From: Larkinella punicea
GTDB lineage: Bacteria > Bacteroidota > Bacteroidia > Cytophagales > Spirosomataceae
Direction of reading: 5' to 3'
Assembly (NCBI RefSeq): GCF_003334855.1
Contig: NZ_QOWE01000030.1
Span: forward strand, 1-64,000
DNA: 64,000 nucleotides
A program made the translations under genes and the position numbers. The notes under the pieces were generated by a model. That model saw only the letters and a program-made list of their open reading frames with translations. It had not been told where the DNA came from and did not search any database. Positions 60,074 to 64,000 of the stretch are shown here, piece by piece (the first letter of the stretch is position 1; each line of letters starts with the position of its first letter).

Positions 60074-61678
60074 ATGAAAAAGATAGTATTTTCCTTTTTT
60101 ATGACAACTTTGCTGGTTATCAGCAATGCCTGCCAGAATCCACTGGATGATGTGGGAATTGGATTTAAAGACCCCATTGAAAACGGAATTGTTGAGCTCC
60201 GGTTCCGGAGTCTGAAAGGGCCGATGCCAAAAGAGATTGAATTAGCGGTGGCCGGGGCCGATGCCGACCAAATTGTGACGACCCTCAATACGACGAATTA
60301 CAAAGTAAATGAGGATGGCGTCTTGATTCTGGCAGCTTCTCCCGAGGCCATTTATTCGAAAAATGATCCACTCAATTTTGTTGTTGCCGCCAAATCGGTG
60401 GGTTATCTGGACATTATTCAGCCGGTTAAACTGGCTGATACGGGCCGATACAGCCTGTCACCAAAGTGGCTGAAACTGAGTGATCCGCCTACCCACCTGT
60501 CGGCAACGCAGGTAGACGCGTTCGAACTACCACTTGTCGCCGGCTTAGCCATCAAGACGCCCGTTGTCAACCAGAAAAAGGACAATGTAACGGTTCGGAT
60601 CGAACCCGGCACTGAATTCAGGACAGCCAGTGGAACGGACTTGAGCGGCCCTTTGACGGCGGCTTTGCTCCACATCGAAAACCGGGGTAACAACCCTACC
60701 GATTTTCTACCGACGGGTTCAATCATGTCGTCGGTTACCAGTGCTGGCGGAGAAAAGTTGGGATCATTGCAACTCAGCCAGATTGCGGGGGCTTTTTCGC
60801 TGGAGTTTCACGATGACCAATTCCGGCTGGTTCAACAGGTTTCGAAACCGGTTTCCTGGGTCATGACGCTCAATCCGGCCACCATCAACCCCGCCCTGGG
60901 TCGCCCGCTTCAGCCGGGCGACGAAATTCCATTGTACCGCTATGACCGGGTTAGTAACCACTGGCAGCAGGAAAAACCGGGGCTGGTTACCCGCAATGCT
61001 TCCACCGGACAACCGGAATGCAGCCTTTCGATCTCGCATCCGGCTTTATGGGTGGCGGGCTGGACCCAGGCGGTTTGCGACGAGGGGCCTATTTTTACGG
61101 TAAGCAGTAAACTGAATCAGGTTGACATCCGGTATCTATGCAAGGTCGTGGATGCCGATACGCGGCAGGAACTGAGCTCGTTTTATTCGCCTTTGAACAA
61201 CGGCAGCCGCATCGTTCTGACGAATCTTTTACAGAACCGAAAAGTCCGGTTGCAGATTTTTGCCTTCAACGATGCCTATAGTAGCGGAAATCCGGGCCAG
61301 CCGGTGCTTGAAACCGCGCCCCAGCAAACCTGCAACCGCAGCCCCCAAGTCGTGGATTTGCAAAAATTAGCAGTTCCACCTGCCATCACCGTAAGCTTTA
61401 ATTTTGCGTGTCCGCCCCCCACTAAACTGGACGAATCCAGGTTACCCGCCCGGATTCGTTTGCAATACAGTGAGGCCGGAAAACGGAATTGGCGCGATCT
61501 GGTTACCCTGGATCGAAAAAGTACCAAAACCATGTCCTATAAGCTGCAGGTCAAAAAACCGTATGATATTCGGGTTAGCACCGATGGCGGAGCAAGCTGG
61601 CCACTGGAGAAAAACCGGTTTGTGCCCGACCACAACACACTGGCGTTCGAGATTGCCTCGCCGGAGTTTTGTAAATAG
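60074..61678 (+). CDS. Large orphan lipoprotein
   Basis: This 534-residue protein has a lipoprotein signal (MKKIVFSFFMTTLLVISNAC, Cys20) and a multi-domain beta-rich body. Carboxypeptidase-regulatory-like or ZU5-like features are suggested by VTVRIEPGTEFRTASGTDL, LNPATINPALGRPLQPGDEIPLY and HPALWVAGWTQAVCDEGP. Sets of cysteines (CQ, CK, CNRS, CPPP, C-terminal FCK) may form disulfides outside the cell. No enzyme motif is recognised. The 5' region is very AT-rich. It is followed by a long inverted repeat that faces ppk1. Confidence 0.72.
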   Translation: MKKIVFSFFMTTLLVISNACQNPLDDVGIGFKDPIENGIVELRFRSLKGPMPKEIELAVAGADADQIVTTLNTTNYKVNEDGVLILAASPEAIYSKNDPLNFVVAAKSVGYLDIIQPVKLADTGRYSLSPKWLKLSDPPTHLSATQVDAFELPLVAGLAIKTPVVNQKKDNVTVRIEPGTEFRTASGTDLSGPLTAALLHIENRGNNPTDFLPTGSIMSSVTSAGGEKLGSLQLSQIAGAFSLEFHDDQFRLVQQVSKPVSWVMTLNPATINPALGRPLQPGDEIPLYRYDRVSNHWQQEKPGLVTRNASTGQPECSLSISHPALWVAGWTQAVCDEGPIFTVSSKLNQVDIRYLCKVVDADTRQELSSFYSPLNNGSRIVLTNLLQNRKVRLQIFAFNDAYSSGNPGQPVLETAPQQTCNRSPQVVDLQKLAVPPAITVSFNFACPPPTKLDESRLPARIRLQYSEAGKRNWRDLVTLDRKSTKTMSYKLQVKKPYDIRVSTDGGASWPLEKNRFVPDHNTLAFEIASPEFCK

Positions 61679-61688
61679 TAGTTTTACG

Positions 61689-61795
61689 GTTTACGGTATT
61701 CCGTTTACGCCGGGCCGTCGCTACGGTGGCTGACGCGTTTGAAGCGTGCGTCAGCCACCGTAGCGACGGCCCGGCGTAAACGGAATACCGTAAAC
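61689..61795. repeat. 48-bp perfect inverted repeat, TTTACGG family, copy 2
   Basis: Arms 61689-61736 and 61748-61795 are exact complements (GTTTACGGTATTCCG...GGTGGCTGACGC) around an 11-nt loop, filling the space between the convergent orphan lipoprotein and ppk1 genes up to the base before the ppk1 stop. It can block readthrough in both directions. The core is shared with 8416-8487. Confidence 0.92.
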
Positions 61796-63994
61796 TTAAC
61801 TCGTGTGAACCTCCGTTTGCGGCTGTGTTTCCGGTTGGGGCGGCTCAGGTTCGATCGGTTTTTCGTTCACGAATAATTTCGCCTGCATGACTTCCTTCTG
61901 CGTCACTTCAAAAAACTTCTTCTGAATATTGAACGGCGGATCCGTTTCTTCGTCCGCGCAGCATCTCACGTAAACCCCGTCTTCGTGAAGTTCATAGGCG
62001 TTGACGTTGTCACGCAGATTGTAGTCCAGCAGGTGAATGGCCTGCTGTTTCACCCGTTTGTCCACCAGCAAAAACAACGATTCGATGCGCCGGTCGAAAC
62101 TACGCACCATGACATCGGCACTGCCGCCGTAAATCTTCGGATCGTCATTGTTGTGGAAATAAAACAGACGCGTGTGTTCCAGAAAATCACCGACAATGGA
62201 CCGGACGGTAATGTTCTCACTCAACCCCTGCCGATGGGGCCGCAGGCAGCAAATACCGCGTACGATGAGCCGAATGGGCACCCCCGCCTGAGAAGCCTTA
62301 TAAAGTTCGTCAATCACCTCCTGATCCTCCAGGGAGTTGATTTTGATGCAAATACCGCTCGGTAACCCCGCTCTGGCGTTTTCGGATTCGGCCCGGATGA
62401 GCTTGACCAGTTGCTTCCGCATGTCGCGCGGGGCAGTAATCAAATACTGGTAATCGTTGGGCAGCGAGTGTCCGGTAATGACATTGAAAAATTCGGAAAT
62501 ATCGTGCGTATACACCTCGTCGGTGGTCAGCAAACCGATGTCAGTGTAAAGTTTCGACGTCTCTTCGTTGTAGTTTCCACTCGACAGGTGGGCATACCGA
62601 ACCACGCGCGAACCTTCACTCCGAACCACCAGCAGCAGTTTCGTATGCGTTTTATAACTACTGATCCCGTAAATCACAAAACAGCCGGCTTTTTGCAGCC
62701 GCTGGGCTTCACGAATGTTGTTTTCTTCGTCGAAACGGGCTTTTACTTCAAACAAAACCGAAACATGTTTACCATTTTCGGCGGCTTTCAGCAAGGCTTC
62801 TGTGATCCGCGACCGTTTGGCCAGGCGATAAATTGTGAGTTTGATGGCTAGCACATTCGGATCCTCGGCAGCCTGTTCCAGCAGCGACATCACCGGCTCG
62901 AAGTTGTTATAGGGATGATGGAGCAGAATATCCCGCTCTTTCATCAACTCGAAAATGTCCGCATTTTTCTCCCGACGCATTCCCAAAGCCGGTACGGGGG
63001 CTGGGGGTGCAGGCAATTCATCACGAAATTCCGGGTGCCGAACGACTTGCCAAAGGCTCGTATAATCAATCAGTTCCGCATTTTCAAACAGATTGTAGTC
63101 ATCGATTTCCCAGCGTTTTTTCAACAGATTCACCATCCATTCCGACGCATTGGGTTCAATTTCGACACGAACCACGCGACCCAGCCGGCGGTTTTTGATT
63201 TTCTGCTTGATTTCGTCGATAAAATCGTTTTCGATGTCGTCGCTTTCCTCCAGGGTAAAATCGCCATTTCGCGTTATCCGCATCAGATTAACCGAGTCGA
63301 TTTCTACATTCCGGTATAACTTCTTGATTTCCTGACGGATAATCTCTTCAATTGGCAGAAAACACGTTTCGTCTTTGCGCTCAAATGGCATGAAACGGGG
63401 CAGATTGGCCGGAATCTGAACGAACGATAACCGCTGGTTCTCGTCATCATCCCCGGCTTTCACGGGGCGACTGGGGTCCTGGGTAACAACGCTGAAAATC
63501 AGCACCTTTGCCAGCAACATCGGAAAGGTGTGTGTATAGTCGTAGACCATCGGCGTCAGCATGGGATAAATGGTCCGATCGAAATAATCGACCGCCTTCA
63601 CCCGCTCGTCGTCGGTAAGGTCATCCAGTCCGACAAATCGAAAGTCGATGTCCTTGAACGACGCTTTCAATTCATCAAAAACCGCACGCTGGTCCCGGCT
63701 GAACTGCTGTGCCGCCGTCATCAGGGCTTTTCGGAAAGGAATTTCCCGCAAACCGGAATAATCGACGCGCTCTTTTCCGTAGTCGAGGTAATTGTAGAGA
63801 CTCCCGATGCGAATGGTAAAAAACTCGTCCAGGTTCGACGCCGTAATGGCCAGGAACTTGAGTCGGTCGAGCAGATGACGTTCGGGCGTTCGGGCCTGAT
63901 CCAATACCCGGTCGTTGAATTTCAGCCAGCTCAGGTCACGGCTGATGTAGTTGCTCTGGTCGATGACATTCGCCAGTTTTTCGTTTATTTTCAT
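61796..63994 (-). CDS. ppk1: Polyphosphate kinase 1
   Basis: This 732-residue enzyme makes polyphosphate from ATP. The PPK1 N-domain (YISRDLSWLKFNDRVLDQA, LAITASNLDEFFTIRIGSL), middle and two phospholipase-D-like C-domains are present. The phosphohistidine is His450 in YGISSYKTHTKLLLVV, and the second active-site motif is FHNNDDPKIYGGSADVM. A proline-rich tail ends the protein. ATG 63994 fits the normal N-terminus, so the gene appears complete just inside the window edge. The stop codon abuts the inverted repeat. Confidence 0.96.
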   Translation of the reverse strand: MKINEKLANVIDQSNYISRDLSWLKFNDRVLDQARTPERHLLDRLKFLAITASNLDEFFTIRIGSLYNYLDYGKERVDYSGLREIPFRKALMTAAQQFSRDQRAVFDELKASFKDIDFRFVGLDDLTDDERVKAVDYFDRTIYPMLTPMVYDYTHTFPMLLAKVLIFSVVTQDPSRPVKAGDDDENQRLSFVQIPANLPRFMPFERKDETCFLPIEEIIRQEIKKLYRNVEIDSVNLMRITRNGDFTLEESDDIENDFIDEIKQKIKNRRLGRVVRVEIEPNASEWMVNLLKKRWEIDDYNLFENAELIDYTSLWQVVRHPEFRDELPAPPAPVPALGMRREKNADIFELMKERDILLHHPYNNFEPVMSLLEQAAEDPNVLAIKLTIYRLAKRSRITEALLKAAENGKHVSVLFEVKARFDEENNIREAQRLQKAGCFVIYGISSYKTHTKLLLVVRSEGSRVVRYAHLSSGNYNEETSKLYTDIGLLTTDEVYTHDISEFFNVITGHSLPNDYQYLITAPRDMRKQLVKLIRAESENARAGLPSGICIKINSLEDQEVIDELYKASQAGVPIRLIVRGICCLRPHRQGLSENITVRSIVGDFLEHTRLFYFHNNDDPKIYGGSADVMVRSFDRRIESLFLLVDKRVKQQAIHLLDYNLRDNVNAYELHEDGVYVRCCADEETDPPFNIQKKFFEVTQKEVMQAKLFVNEKPIEPEPPQPETQPQTEVHTS

Positions 63995-64000
63995 AGCCTT

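Overview
The window looks like chromosomal DNA of a Bacteroidota bacterium of order Cytophagales, most like the Spirosoma/Larkinella group. Several things support this. Promoters of the Bacteroidota type (TTTG, 20-21 bp, TAnnTTTG) precede bioB and the RND efflux operon. Recognisable Shine-Dalgarno sites are nearly absent. A DUF4290 gene sits directly before murA. There are many short lipoproteins, an AraC regulator with an N-terminal membrane sensor, and dense palindromic intergenic repeats. The genus is inferred from style; no marker gene fixes it. I recognise no rRNA, tRNA or CRISPR array.

Layout. 1-1056: edge fragment, a 55-bp perfect palindrome and an AT-rich HNH endonuclease gene. 1224-5129: YjbR-like protein, nitrilase-family amidase, then a divergent App1-type phosphatidate phosphatase / diacylglycerol kinase pair. 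5353-9819 (minus): GntP-type symporter, RidA-like protein, D-threonine-aldolase-like PLP enzyme, SGNH hydrolase and a small membrane protein, probably a D-amino-acid or hydroxy-acid catabolic module interrupted by palindromic repeats. 9925-16845: a McrBC restriction system whose two genes, both on minus, are separated by about 4 kb carrying a zinc alcohol dehydrogenase, a Gfo/Idh oxidoreductase and two lipoproteins. 16939-29603: mostly housekeeping genes (FAD/FeS 2-hydroxyacid dehydrogenase, MATE pump, DUF4290-murA, RNase H, TrmN6-like methyltransferase, glycosyltransferase, pyrophosphatase). 29921-35111: SppA protease, membrane AraC regulator, PQQ dehydrogenase. 35186-37368: an AT-rich, overlapping two-gene cassette (Schlafen/AlbA_2-type ATP-binding protein plus ParA-like ATPase), the best candidate here for an uncharacterised system. 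37579-41950: thioesterase, CWC protein, metE divergent from an Lrp/AsnC regulator, lipoprotein. 41952-48701: a possible modified-DNA-reader-like protein, two tandem GT-C-like membrane proteins, bioB, an AT-rich orphan gene, a GT4 glycosyltransferase. 48759-55892 (minus): metallophosphoesterase and a complete RND tripartite efflux operon behind a good promoter. 56192-63994: DUF1697, acyl-CoA synthetase, NupC nucleoside transporter, orphan lipoprotein, ppk1.

The strongest non-gene signal is the variety of palindromic repeats. At least four sequence families recur within the window. A further class shares only architecture: two arms of mirrored simple-sequence phrases around a loop. Some of these elements have been drawn into coding sequence: one forms the N-terminus of the TolC-like protein, another the last residues of McrC.
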